NCBI GenBank assembly: GCA_022385805.1
Contig: MU277781.1
Span: forward strand, 43,804-67,991
DNA from: Pilatotrama ljubarskyi
Taxonomy: Eukaryota; Basidiomycota; Agaricomycetes; Polyporales; Polyporaceae
Direction: 5' to 3'
Length of the DNA: 24,188 nt
Shown here: in pieces, positions 1 through 9,625 of the stretch
How positions within the stretch are numbered: position 1 is the stretch's first letter
How the letters are laid out: each line of letters starts with the position of its first letter
Notes under the pieces: model-generated
Seen by the model: the letters and a program-made list of their open reading frames with translations, nothing else
What the model was told of the DNA's origin: nothing
The model's database searches: none
Translations under genes and position numbers: made by a program

Positions 1-500
1 GGGTGCGGTTCGGAGGCTGTTGAATGTGGATGCACGGAGGATGTCATGTAAGGTTCGGAATGGTCGCGGTCTGTGTTCATGGAAGCGATCTCCGACAGCA
101 TAGAGGCAAGGAGATGTAGAAGGGTACTGGAGTCGTACGCGTGGATGTCCACCGGCGCTGGGGAAGATCTTACAGCAGCTTCAGGCTCGTTGTCCTCAGA
201 CTCTGAGCCTGGAGGTGTCGACGGATCGTCTTCATGTCCGTCATAGAGAGATGTTCTCGCGGTTACGAAGGATGGCGTCCGCTGTGGCGTAGCACGTCGC
301 GGCGAGGAGGCGGCCTCCAAGGGAGCCGACCGCGATGCAGGGTGGGCTGAGTGAGCTGCATGGCTCGATGAGGACGCAGAAGAGTAAGACGGCGTGACTT
401 TGCGGTAGGGAGGTCGCGTCGACGAGCTCGGGGTGGGCGGTTGTGTTCTATGAGGGACGTCTACAGGAGTGTGCATTGGATGCGGCGCCAGAGCAAGCAT
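1..500 (-). CDS. N-terminal part of a Ser/Pro-rich hypothetical protein (runs off window)
   Basis: On the minus strand a frame opens at an ATG at 500-498 and stays open to base 1, giving about 166 codons with no stop. A CT-rich leader (CTTATCTCCCCTTCTCCAG) lies directly before the ATG, as is common in fungal promoters, which favours this start. The product begins MLALAPHPMHTP, is rich in Ser, Pro, Ala and Thr, and has an acidic patch (EDDPSTPPGSESEDNEPE) near residues 90-110. It then has a more hydrophobic stretch (STLLHLLASMLSEIASMN) that could open a folded domain. That stretch faintly resembles the segment before the cyclin box of PHO80/PCL7-type cyclins, which is only a guess because the diagnostic part is outside the window. 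No intron is needed within the visible part. Function not recognised. Confidence 0.45.
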   Translation of the reverse strand, partial: MLALAPHPMHTPVDVPHRTQPPTPSSSTRPPYRKVTPSYSSASSSSHAAHSAHPASRSAPLEAASSPRRATPQRTPSFVTARTSLYDGHEDDPSTPPGSESEDNEPEAAVRSSPAPVDIHAYDSSTLLHLLASMLSEIASMNTDRDHSEPYMTSSVHPHSTASEPH

Positions 501-961
501 GTCTGGAGAAGGGGAGATAAGGTATCGAGAGCGTCGCCTGCAACGATGATGGAAAGCGCGAGCTCGATGTTGGTCGTGATGACAGGAAAAAACAAGAGTG
601 CACTCCTCAGGGCGCTACCGTGACCCACCCGTTACCTCCGACTGTCACGCATGACATAGCACTCGGTCACACACAGCCCTCGGCCGCTCTCGCACGTTGC
701 CTCTCTGGATGGATTTTGCTCGCTTGTTCTCATTAGTACGATACCGTCTCGTCCGCCGGCATAGCTGATGCATGTTCGCTTCACTGTGGCATCTCGCTCC
801 TGGCTTACAGCGTTCTCGCACTCAGTATAACGATCTTCGCATATGTGGCATGGTGTGGCTCTCAGTACGGCTCGGGGTACCTCTATCGGCTACTGCAGAT
901 CCTGGATATCTCGACACGCACGGCATAGCCTCTTCTCAATAACCCCGGATAACGATACAGC
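501..961. other. Intergenic stretch, no convincing gene
   Basis: This is the upstream region of the minus-strand gene at 1-500. Its proximal part, read on the minus strand, is pyrimidine-rich with a T6 run at about 590-595. Another minus-strand frame here encodes a hydrophobic stretch, but it meets a stop at about 470 and has no clear splice donor joining it to the downstream gene. I see no RNA gene or repeat. Confidence 0.4.
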
Positions 962-1480
962 CTATGTATCTGAACATCTGCTGCGAGTACTCATCAGGCT
1001 AAATCTGTACGATTCCAGTCCTGAAGGCCGGACGTGTGAATCCAGCCTCGAGAGACCGGCTCTCTTGGTCCTACGCTCGTCCGTTGCGCGGGTAATGCTA
1101 TCCGTGCCTTCGTCGTTGTCCTCTGTTGCAGTCGTATCTCCCGTGGCCGATTGCACTTCGCCTCGGTCCGTCGACGCAGCCGTCTCGGCCTGGGAGGCTG
1201 AGTTGCGCGGAGCATGCTTCTTGACCTATTGGCACATCGCGAACCAAGGTCAGCTCCATCTCTAAGCATTGCGTCGACGATCCTCGGCTAGAGGTGCAGG
1301 GTCGCCACTCACGTTCCTCGGGCCCCTGCCTGTCCCTCGTGTGATATTTCCCGGCCCAAATAGCCTGTCTAGCCGCTGCTTGAACTCGCCCACGTTCGAC
1401 CAGCGCGCTTCCGTCTGTATGGGTTGAGCGCGTTCCTTCCCACTGCTTCTCTGCTGGAACTCGTCCAACCCATATGGAAC
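962..1480 (-). CDS. Doubtful hypothetical gene fragment (two exons)
   Basis: Two minus-strand segments join in frame through consensus splice sites. Exon 1480-1313 follows a TTGCAG acceptor and ends at a GTGAGT donor, encoding a polar, partly helical segment (ARWSNVGEFKQRLDRLFG). Exon 1225-962 follows an AATAG acceptor and encodes an acidic, Thr/Asp/Glu-rich tail (SATGDTTATEDNDEGTDS) ending at a stop at 962-964. Codon use in both favours C or G at third positions. A further candidate exon lies upstream near 1620-1790 (TSTARRLLDSLRTYQQRSG), but its 160-nt connecting intron is weak. The gene would continue into the AT-rich island that begins near 1900, so it may be truncated by the insertion. 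Not recognised; it may not be a gene at all. Confidence 0.2.
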
Positions 1481-1899
1481 CTGCAACAACCACTGTGCGT
1501 CGCAAGTCTGCGCTCCTCGTAAATGCGACTGTGTGATTTTTCGGCGGACGAGTGCAGGAGCAACGTGCGTTTCAAGCAGATTGCATAGTGTAATCGTGAT
1601 CGTCGTGGAAGCTGTGAGAGGGGGTTACTGCGGATGACACCAGAAGCAGGCTGGCCGATGTGTCCAGCTGACGGTGAAGTCCACTTCGCTGCTGGTATGT
1701 CCGCAATGAGTCCAGGAGCCGTCGGGCAGTTGATGTTAGGGTCTGTTTGCGTTTTTGCAGATGCAGGTCCACCAATAACTTGCCCGCGCTTCTTGCTATG
1801 TTTGCAGATCACTTCTGAGACCTGTGTAGGTCTCTCCAATGACCAATGCTTGCTGTATGGGTTTCCTCCAGGATTTCTGTGTTCTCCTTCAAATGAAAG

Positions 1900-4071
1900 C
1901 AATCAGAAGTGCACATAATCTAAAGAAGGTATAGGATGATCTTGCTCACCAGGGAACAGGGCTGATTTAGCAGGATCATTCATGGTTTGCTCTGGAGTGG
2001 TCATGTCTGTATGAGGAAGTAGCAGATAAGTAGCAGATCCTCTTCCTCTGAACTTCCCTCATTGGTGAGTGTTGTCCAGACAGGAAGTTCAAAATACGGA
2101 GCTGCTGAGCGGGAATCCCTTGGTGGACTATGATGCACTGGTTAAGCAGATGTGTTACAAGCAAGTATTGTATGGTATTCACCTTGATATCTGAGAGTAT
2201 GAATGGCCAGCATGAGAGTTGACTAGCATGAATGGCTCCACTGTCTGCTGACCTGGACAAGTGTGATTGTTGGGTTGAGAACTAAGGTGAAATGTAAATG
2301 CAGACATGAATTGACCCTGAGGAGGCTGAGAGACATGAGCGCTTGCTGAGCCTATTGTGAGTATCTCTGCTACAGGTTTTGCCATCAGACATTGTGAAAT
2401 ATAGATGGAGACAATTTGTTTTGTGAGCAGGTACACTATTCAACATATAAAAATCCATGCAGCCAGCAACAGGTATGCCTAAAATGTGACTATGCTCACC
2501 TTGTAGTGAATTGATTGTGAATGTCCTATACGGTTTGATGATGAAATGGGAGATTGTTGAGCCAAATAGCTATATGAAAGATTGGATGGGAACACATATG
2601 TAAAGGTGATGGTCACAATATTAGGAAAGAGGGGGAGCCTGATGAGAATGAAATGTGAGCTGAGCATGGTGACGGAGCCAGGAAAATCATATGGCATATT
2701 TGTGCACATTGACCTCCATTTGTGTATGTTGTCATCAATAATGATTACATTCAATTCCACACTTGTAATCAGAGAAGCATGATTGGTGCATTCACAGATG
2801 ATGACATCACCTACATATGCATGGTCATGCAAGCCTCTCACATGTCAACTCCTGTGAGAAATTGGCCACTCATGCTGTTAAGGAGTTACTATCTGGTATC
2901 TTTAAATGACCCATCATGAATAGATCCACCCCCAAAATTGTATAGGTCATGAAGGACTTCACCTCACATCAGGAAACCCTTTTTCCCTGTTTGTTTCATG
3001 CAGCACTGCACAGACTGAAAGGAGATGCCGAAGTTTGCTGACTGTGCAGAGGTGCTGGGCTCTGTGCAGCACCATATAGACCTTTGTCTTCAAATGGGCG
3101 GGTCAGAGACATTTACTTCTCATAAAACAGACATCCTCCCATTTGGTTTGTAAATGTGTGAGTAACAATAGCAGCACTCAGATCCATTTCTGTGCTGTTT
3201 CAGAGCAAACGATGCACTAGAGGTACTTGCAATGTAGTTCAAACAGAGTCTGTCAGAGATGCAGTCTCTGTATGGAGGTGCTGGATCCATTGAGCATCTC
3301 CTAGAGCAGTGGAAAACTCTGCTCCAAACAGAGATTTTGCTTTTCCTGATGCAAGTTGTAAATATATTTTTGTACTGTATTTAGAAAATAATTTGGGATT
3401 GGCATTGACACCAGAGCAATAAATATATGACATGATGATCTGACACTGGATTGTACATATTGTGTATCAACTGCATATATGCTGGTCCCATCTGCCTGTT
3501 GCTACACTCTCAAACGCTGTGATTTGGATGCATTGTATGCTTGTGCACCGTAGTAAATGCTTTTGGTGTCAGATAAATCTGAGATGCCCTGCAAGGCATG
3601 ATTCCTCCAGATTGCCTTGAATCAGCCTTGCATCACCCCCGAAGTGTTCTCAGCTACTCTCACAGAGCCCTCAACTTGCCTTAAGAAGACATCACAAGGG
3701 CAAAAGAGGCCTCTTCGCCCCCTCCTGAGGCATCCGGCAGCAAAACAATTCATTGTGTGGCATCTGGCAGCATCTCAGAAATTTCCGACAGGGGTATAAA
3801 CCCCAAGGTTTTTTCATAGGTGTAACCAGATATTGCTGTGAGCAGTGCCAGATTGTAGAGCTAGTAGTTCTCCTCAGAAGGTACATTGTAAGCCAAGTTG
3901 GAGTGGTTGTGGTTTCACAGCATAGTATATACCATACTGGTGTGATGGCTGCATTTCCCAGTTTCAACAAGGCATGAAGCCCTACAATAGGAGCAGGCCT
4001 GTCTTCTAGCAAACCCCAAGCATCTCAATGACCTGATCCTCTAAATTGGGTGCCAAAACTCCAGCCCATAT
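1900..4071. other. AT-rich island without recognisable genes, repeat-like
   Basis: Base composition changes visibly near 1900: A and T runs become frequent and the GC-rich codon pattern of the flanks disappears, until about 5280. All open frames are short (at most ~120 codons) and carry no motif I recognise on either strand. Some short frames on the minus strand between 1976 and 2440 are flanked by plausible splice signals and could be decayed exons. The composition and lack of coding signal fit an accumulation of transposon debris, including the foldback element at 4072-5017. Confidence 0.5.
4064..4071. repeat. Target-site duplication, left copy
   Basis: The octamer GCCCATAT lies directly outside the left arm of the foldback element and recurs in the same orientation directly outside the right arm at 5018-5025. 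Eight bases is the usual duplication length for hAT-type DNA transposons; that assignment is an inference from length only. Confidence 0.65.
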
Positions 4072-4416
4072 ACTACTCGTGGGCGCTAAAAGTATGGAAA
4101 TGCCCACCTGTTTGGGGGTCATTGACTTTTCACAACTATACTTCACCCTGTATGAGTGCTTTTCCTTATGTACCCTCAATGTCAGAAAATATGGGTGAGT
4201 AAGGAGTGTATGATACAGTCTGTGCTTGATTTGCTGTCCATGAATGGGAGATATGAATATACATCTTGACCTTGCCCTCAATGTCTGCTGCTTGCCTGAT
4301 TTCTCAAGCATCTCTGGCCACATTGGCTAGGCTATCCTCCATACCAATATTAGAAATATGTATGCCTATGGGCTACCTTTCTGGCAAGGCATTTGACGTG
4401 AATTGAACCGGCTTGC
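4072..4416 (+). repeat. Left inverted arm of foldback element
   Basis: It matches the reverse complement of 4672-5017 over about 345 bases with scattered substitutions. Matching blocks include GGGCGCTAAAAGTATGGAAA at the outer end and TATGCCTATGGGCTACCTTT near the inner end. Divergence between the arms suggests an old insertion or arms that evolve separately. Confidence 0.8.
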
Positions 4417-4671
4417 ATAATTTGTAATTAAGGTAACTCTGTCAACGCTCACAACACTTTGTGCTTTGATACCTGTGTGCTAATAGCTTGCACAGCAATT
4501 GATGCCCTGCCCTATGGAGGTTCACATTCTTCTCCCCGCACCCTCTTGTCCGTGTGATCATGTATCTGTATGCCAAGCAGCAAGGGAGGGCTTCAACAGA
4601 GCTATATTGCATTATTGGGGTTAAAGTGCAGGCCACATGGGTGTCAGCAGGGTTACTCAAATATGAATCCA

Positions 4672-5017
4672 AGCGAGCCAGTTCAATTCATGTCAAATGC
4701 CTTGCCAGAAAGGTAGCCCATAGGCATACATGTTTCTGATATTGGTACAAAGAATAGCCCAGCCAATGTGGCCAGAGATGCTTGAAAAATCAGGCAAGCA
4801 GCAGACATTGAGGGCAAGGTCAAGATGTGTGTTCATATCTCCACTTCATGGACAGCAAATCAAGCACAGACTGTATTATACACTCCTTACTCACCCATAT
4901 TTTCTGACATTGAGGGTACATAAGGAAAAGCACTCATACAGGGTGAAATATAGTCGTGGGAAGTTGACGACCCCAAACTGGGTGGGCGTTTCCATACTTT
5001 TAGCGCCCATGAGTAGT
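4672..5017 (-). repeat. Right inverted arm of foldback element
   Basis: Inverted partner of 4072-4416. The outer end reads GCGCCCATGAGTAGT on the plus strand, which is the complement of the left terminus apart from one base. The 8-bp duplication follows directly. Confidence 0.8.
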
Positions 5018-5025
5018 GCCCATAT
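5018..5025. repeat. Target-site duplication, right copy
   Basis: GCCCATAT, the direct repeat of 4064-4071, directly abuts the right terminus of the foldback element. Confidence 0.65.
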
Positions 5026-5283
5026 ACTAGCAGAAGCCTGTCAAGGCACTTATGTTCTGAAGCAGCCTGGTTATATCTACCCTATTGATGTCTTTATTGG
5101 AGTCAGCTTGGGTTCACTAATGGGATATTTGCGATATCATTGTACTCAGTAGCACAATAAGCATGCAGTGGCTCAGCAGTGAGAATGAGTCCACCAGTCC
5201 GCTCTTGCATGGTTCTGCCCTTCATCATGTCCAGAAAATAGTGATAACAATCTACTGCAGAATATAAACATCGCTCAAACTAT

Positions 5284-7480
5284 TCAGAGCTCTTCCTTCT
5301 TCCCATGTGAAGTCCCCTTCTCCTCGGCGGCAGTGAGCGGCAAGCAGAGTGCAGGCGAGGTGACCTTGAACTCATACTCGCACTTCTCCGGTTCAGCCAC
5401 AGACAAGACCGCATTCTCGGTACCACAAGACATGTCGAGCTACATGAATGCGCGCCATGTGAGTGAGCATAGCATCTCAGCGCTCAGTAGGATGACGTAC
5501 CGTGACACTCCTTTGTGGCCCGTTCCAGCACTTGGCGCCGCGGGTGTAGCGCTGCTTGCGGTAGTACTCGGGGGAACCCTTCTCGACTCCTGGAACATTG
5601 TTCCAAGACTCGAAGCGCCTGTGATGTCGTTGTGAGATGATCGTGCTGCCTCGGTGGACCGAGAGGGATACTCACCCGAGACTGAAGGTAGAGCCGCCCT
5701 TGACCGGCTTCTGACGTGCCTCGTCGAAGAGGCATACCTCGTAAATGTAGCTGGAAAGCATCCTTACGGTGAGCACTTGTGCGTACAAAGGCGATGTGGA
5801 TTGATACGTACTCTCCGACCTCTTTGCTGAGGCAGGTGCCGTCGAGCTTCTTCCACTCCCCGTCAGGACCATACCACTCAGGGTCGAAGAGACGGCTGAG
5901 CTCGCGCTCCTTGTCGTCCTTCTCCTTGCGGGTGAGACCCAGACTGTGTTCAGCGTCGCTCAATGCTTTCTGAACGCGAGAGGCATCTGGGGCAGATAGG
6001 TGAGCCCGAGTTTCGCACGGTGGGGGAACGGCAACGCACCAGCAGAGGCGTCAGCAGCGGGTTTGACAAGGCCGATGGCTTCGAGCCAGGAAACAAGTTG
6101 GTCACGGAGACTCTCGTATTGGGGAACGATCGCATCCGGGAGGTATGCGGAAAGATTATAAACTAAAGGGCATATCAGGAACACCGCCAGCAAACACGGA
6201 CAATGCACCACTTACGGATCGACATGGGTGACACAGGCGCACCAACGTGCTTGTCGTGCTCATTGAGCAGCGCATCGTAGTCCGTGTTGAGGAGCTCGTC
6301 GAGCTGGTGCTCAACCTGCAGCTCTGACCACAAGCCATCGTCGACCTCTTCTTCCTCTTCCTGACCGTCTTGCGCGTCGGAGCCTTCTTCCTCGCTGCTC
6401 TCCTCATCCTTCGCAACGTCGTTGATATGAGGCAAACCGGCGAGGTGCTCCCAGCCGCGGACGGCTTCAAGGACAGCCATATCCTGGTAGTTCGGGTTAT
6501 AACCACTGCGGAGGTTGTCCAAAATGTCGCCAAGAGCCTTCTCGCGCTCGAGATGCTTCTTGTAGTCACGTTGTAAGGACTTGAGCGCGATGACATGTGT
6601 CATAAGGGATTGGTAGAGAGCTAGGTTCCGCTGAGCAAGGTCATCATATCGCTAACACGATGAACTTACGTGATTGCTTCCTCGCCTCCAGCGCTGCAGC
6701 AGACAAGGACTCCGTCCGCTCGACGAGGTCTGAGATAATTCGCATAAGTCCCGATGCCAATCATCGTGGAAATGCCTTCACCCTTAAGACGTGCAACCTC
6801 CTTCTCACGAGTAGCAATCTCTTGTTCGGTCTGAGCGAGCTCTTGTTCAAGCCGCTTCTTCTCCTTCTGGGCGAAAGCGATGTAGGTCGAGCGGATTTTG
6901 GCTCCCTATAGAGGCGATCAACAGCAGTTGCTCTAGCAATATATGTGATACGCACCGTCTTCCGTAGCTTCTGTTCCGCTTTGACGCGTTCTCGGTAAGC
7001 CTGGCCGACCTCCTGACAGACGTTCCTGCAGACTCCCGGGGCCTCGTCCGAACCGTCACAACACTCAGGTTCTTCGAGCATTGTCAGCGTGACCACTGCA
7101 CGCATTAGCAGTACACATACCGCAAAGACCGTCGTTCACTCTCGAGCTGGGTATATATGAACCAATGTGGCCCTCGTTCACGCAGTAGAATCGGGAATTG
7201 GGGCACGCGCCGGTGCCTAAATGGCGACACATTAGGCGTGAATATCAAATACACACATCTGCAGCCTACCAGGCTCGTCGCTTCCATCCGGACAGTCGCA
7301 GAAGTCGTCGTTCACCGCTGACCATTCGATCGTTTGAGAGCCGTCCAAACACTCCCAGACATCGACAGAGCCCTTCCGCGTAGGAGTGTAACGTGTTGCC
7401 AATTCAGGAGCCACTCCACGAGGTCGGCTGGTGCTCGCAAGTGCGTGCAGAGGGATGAATAAGAGCAGCCAGGAGAGCAT
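5284..7480 (-). CDS. GTB1: Glucosidase II beta subunit (ER N-glycan trimming), 11 exons
   Basis: This is the non-catalytic subunit of ER glucosidase II, which trims the inner glucoses of N-glycans for the calnexin cycle, retains the alpha subunit in the ER and presents mannose to it. Exons (minus): 7480-7270, 7216-7121, 7071-6956, 6905-6782, 6729-6670, 6620-6216, 6162-6040, 5986-5812, 5750-5676, 5618-5501, 5439-5284; 552 residues, all introns GT-AG. It has a hydrophobic signal peptide (residues 1-16) and the N-terminal LDL-receptor-like Cys modules with CDCPDGSDE (61-69) and CCDGSDE (106-112). A Lys/Glu-rich coiled coil follows (~120-205), then an acidic stretch (~273-297) and a C-terminal MRH (mannose-receptor homology) domain (~410-540) with KGGSTFSLGRF. 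The protein ends KKEEL, a KDEL-like retrieval signal. Length and domain order fit the family. It is divergent from uL2, and its 3' end faces the AT-rich island. Confidence 0.95.
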
Positions 7481-8104
7481 GAGAGCCAGTGGTGAGGTGA
7501 TGCTACGTGGAAGCGCGTTCGCTGCAGTACTGCATCACCGTCACGTGATGTGAGTCGGTACCTTGAGAGAACCTCGCAAGTCGAGCGCACATAAGAGCCT
7601 GCAAGGCGTCGCTCAGACATTGTTATCCCTCTTATACGCAATGGTGTTGATGTCCAAAGATCACACGTACTATACAGGCCACTGAACGTGGTCTGAGCCG
7701 TAACCTTACACAGGACCAGGAGCAAAGATGAGAGAGGCGCCAACGGGCCGAAGCCAACGGAAGCGCCCGTGCTTCAAACAAGCGCCCATCCTTTCAGTCG
7801 CCGCTCGGCAGTTTGCGGCCGCCACATTGGGATTTGCTCGACTGCCCGCCAACGCCATCGACAACACCGCCGACCAACAAGACTGTGAGTATGCCCCTCT
7901 GCGTTCTCATGAAGGCTCTCGGACGGCTACCTGGATGTTGTTGGACGGTTTCAGCGCGAAATTGCGGTCCGAAACGGTGCATTTTCGGCTGGATGGACTC
8001 GGCGACATCTGGATGAAGCTCTCCTTGCTCCCGTCTCATTCTGCGCTCCCCCTCGCTTTCCTCTGGATTTATCTGCTTACGCCACTTTCTTCATAGAATC
8101 AGCC
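7481..8104. promoter_or_regulatory. Bidirectional promoter region between GTB1 and uL2
   Basis: A 624-bp gap separates the two divergent start codons. No gene is supported: the longest frames overlap in several phases and show no known motif. The uL2 side is pyrimidine-rich. A GTGAGT at 7885 and a branch-like GCTTAC followed by TTCATAG ending at 8096 could delimit an intron in the uL2 5' leader, eight bases before its ATG. I see no clear TATA box. Confidence 0.5.
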
Positions 8105-9087
8105 ATGGGTAGGGTAATTCGGGCACAAAGGCGGTCGCACGCTATCGTACGTGGTCTCCGCGATATACATATGGGCCGTCATTCTGAGCTAGCGACCGTC
8201 CTCTCAGTTCAAATCCCACACCCACCACAACAAGGCGCCTGCGCAGTTCCGCCCCCTCGACTTCGCGGAGCGCAATGGCTACATCAAGGGTATCGTGAAG
8301 GAGATCATCCACGACTCTGGCCGGTCCGTTGATTTCTGGGTGCTCTGCATGTGCATGCGCTAACAGACACGCAGTGGCGCTCCCCTTGCCCGTGTCGTCT
8401 TCCGCGACCCCTACCGCTACAAGCTCCGCAAGGAGACCTTCATTGCGACTGAGGGTCTCCACACTGGTGCCTTCGTCTACTGCGGTAAGAAGGCCCAGCT
8501 CGCGGTCGGCAACGTCCTCCCCGTCTCCCAGCTCCCTGAGGGTACGATTGTCTGTAACGTCGAGGAGAAGGCTGGTGACCGTGGTGCGCTTGCTCGCACG
8601 TCCGGAAACTACGCGACTGTCATCGGCCACTCGCCTGATGAGAACAAGACCCGTATCCGTCTCCCCTCCGGCGCGAAGAAGACTGTCTCTGGCAGCTGCC
8701 GTGCTACCGTTGGTATTGTCGCGGGTGGTGGCCGTATCGACAAGCCCCTGCTCAAGGCTGGCCGTGCGTACTACAAGTTCAAGGCCAAGCGCTACAAGTA
8801 TGCGTGCATATTCTCTCACCAGCAAACATCGCTGACGATCTGTGTAGCTGGCCTCGTACTCGTGGTGTTGCTATGAACCCCGTGGACCATCCCCACGGTG
8901 GTGGTAACCACCAACACATTGGTAAGGCGTCGACAATCGCTCGTTCGGCCGTCCCTGGTCAGAAAGTCGGTCTCATTGCTGCGCGCCGGGTACGTCACAT
9001 ACTCTTTCCTAGCGGAATCCGCTCTCATTTGTTCCTGTCCTCCAGACTGGTCTGCTGCGCGGTACCGTCAAGGTCAAGGAGGTGTAA
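8105..9087 (+). CDS. RPL2: 60S ribosomal protein uL2 (yeast L2, human L8), 5 exons
   Basis: A core protein of the large ribosomal subunit that binds 23S-like rRNA near the peptidyl-transferase centre. Exons: 8105-8146, 8208-8323, 8375-8797, 8848-8989, 9046-9087; 254 residues, the normal length for eukaryotic uL2. The N-terminus reads [14 protein letters not shown] and continues across intron 1 into [14 protein letters not shown]. The family hallmark [17 protein letters not shown], containing the conserved His loop, is in exon 4, and the C-terminus is GTVKVKEV. Introns are 50-61 nt; donors are GTACGT, GTCCGT, GTATGC and GTACGT. The start context (CAGCCATGG) is strong. Everything expected of a functional housekeeping copy is present. 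Confidence 0.97.
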
Positions 9088-9625
9088 GGAGCTCGGTGTT
9101 GGAGACTTGTACCTGTTGTTCTTATGCTCTACCTCACTTGCACGATGTTACAAAAGCTTTGTATGCAGTCCATTGCATATGCATCATGACCATGCTCTTG
9201 ACCCACGACTATTTGAAGAGACTTGAGTGATATCTGAGATGAGACGTCGTAGATGAGCTTTGTCGCCGAAAGAATGGTGGTAGAGACAATTTAGGCTTCG
9301 ATGAAGCGTGCTTGAACCGGGTCCCGCTATGCCACTGATTAATGCCTGCGCGCGGAGATTTCTCTTCTCTTGCGCTCGCACTTATTGACCAAACGGCCAC
9401 CGACCGATGGATGCGATCGCATTAATGAAAGAGGTCTCGACAAGGCCTGAGAGGGCAACATCTGGGCCGGGAAAGGGAATTGCCGCTTCATGAGCGGGAC
9501 TCGTGACGTTCAGGAGGAGCGCTGCTCCCTGCTTCGGAGTCGGCCCGGTTAAGTACTTGCCTAGCTCTCCAGACAAGGTTGGTCCACTCTCTACTCGCCC
9601 GTCTACTCCCCTACTTACCGCCACC
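9088..9625. promoter_or_regulatory. Intergenic: 3' region of uL2 and promoter of the FGGY kinase
   Basis: This 538-bp stretch holds the uL2 3' untranslated region and the upstream region of the downstream same-strand kinase. The 60 bases before the kinase ATG are pyrimidine-rich (CTCTACTCGCCCGTCTACTC) and end in a near-perfect Kozak context (ACCGCCACCATG). Upstream in-frame ATGs exist from 9503, but the peptide they would add has no family resemblance. I see no RNA gene. Confidence 0.5.

Larger units (their letters stand above)
4072..5017. mobile_element. Foldback (long inverted repeat) non-autonomous DNA transposon
   Basis: A 946-bp unit made of two long imperfect inverted arms (4072-4416 and 4672-5017) around a ~255-bp centre, flanked by the direct repeat GCCCATAT. 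The ends begin ACTACTCRTGGGCGC on both sides and share the perfect 20-mer GGGCGCTAAAAGTATGGAAA. The terminal 30 bases contain a smaller internal inverted repeat (GTGGGC...GCCCAC). Both arms can be translated into nearly the same peptide, beginning MWPEMLEKSGKQQTLRARSR, but this follows from the arms being inverted copies and does not show that it is a protein. I see no transposase in the centre, so the element would need one supplied in trans. It sits in the AT-rich island, 258 bp from the 3' end of the glucosidase II beta gene. Confidence 0.75.

Noticed and set aside
843..1265. 140-codon plus-strand ORF
   Set aside because: No recognisable motif; the opposite strand has the more plausible acidic, spliced frame, itself weak.
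2050..2140. Weak ubiquitin-like string (QGIPAQQLRILNF) on the minus strand
   Set aside because: Resembles the K-E-G-I-P-x-x-Q-Q-R-L-I-F segment, but the preceding and following ubiquitin residues are absent; too short to support.
8142..8825. 227-codon minus-strand ORF antisense to uL2
   Set aside because: Exact shadow of the uL2 coding exons; the codon bias of the true frame produces the open antisense frame.
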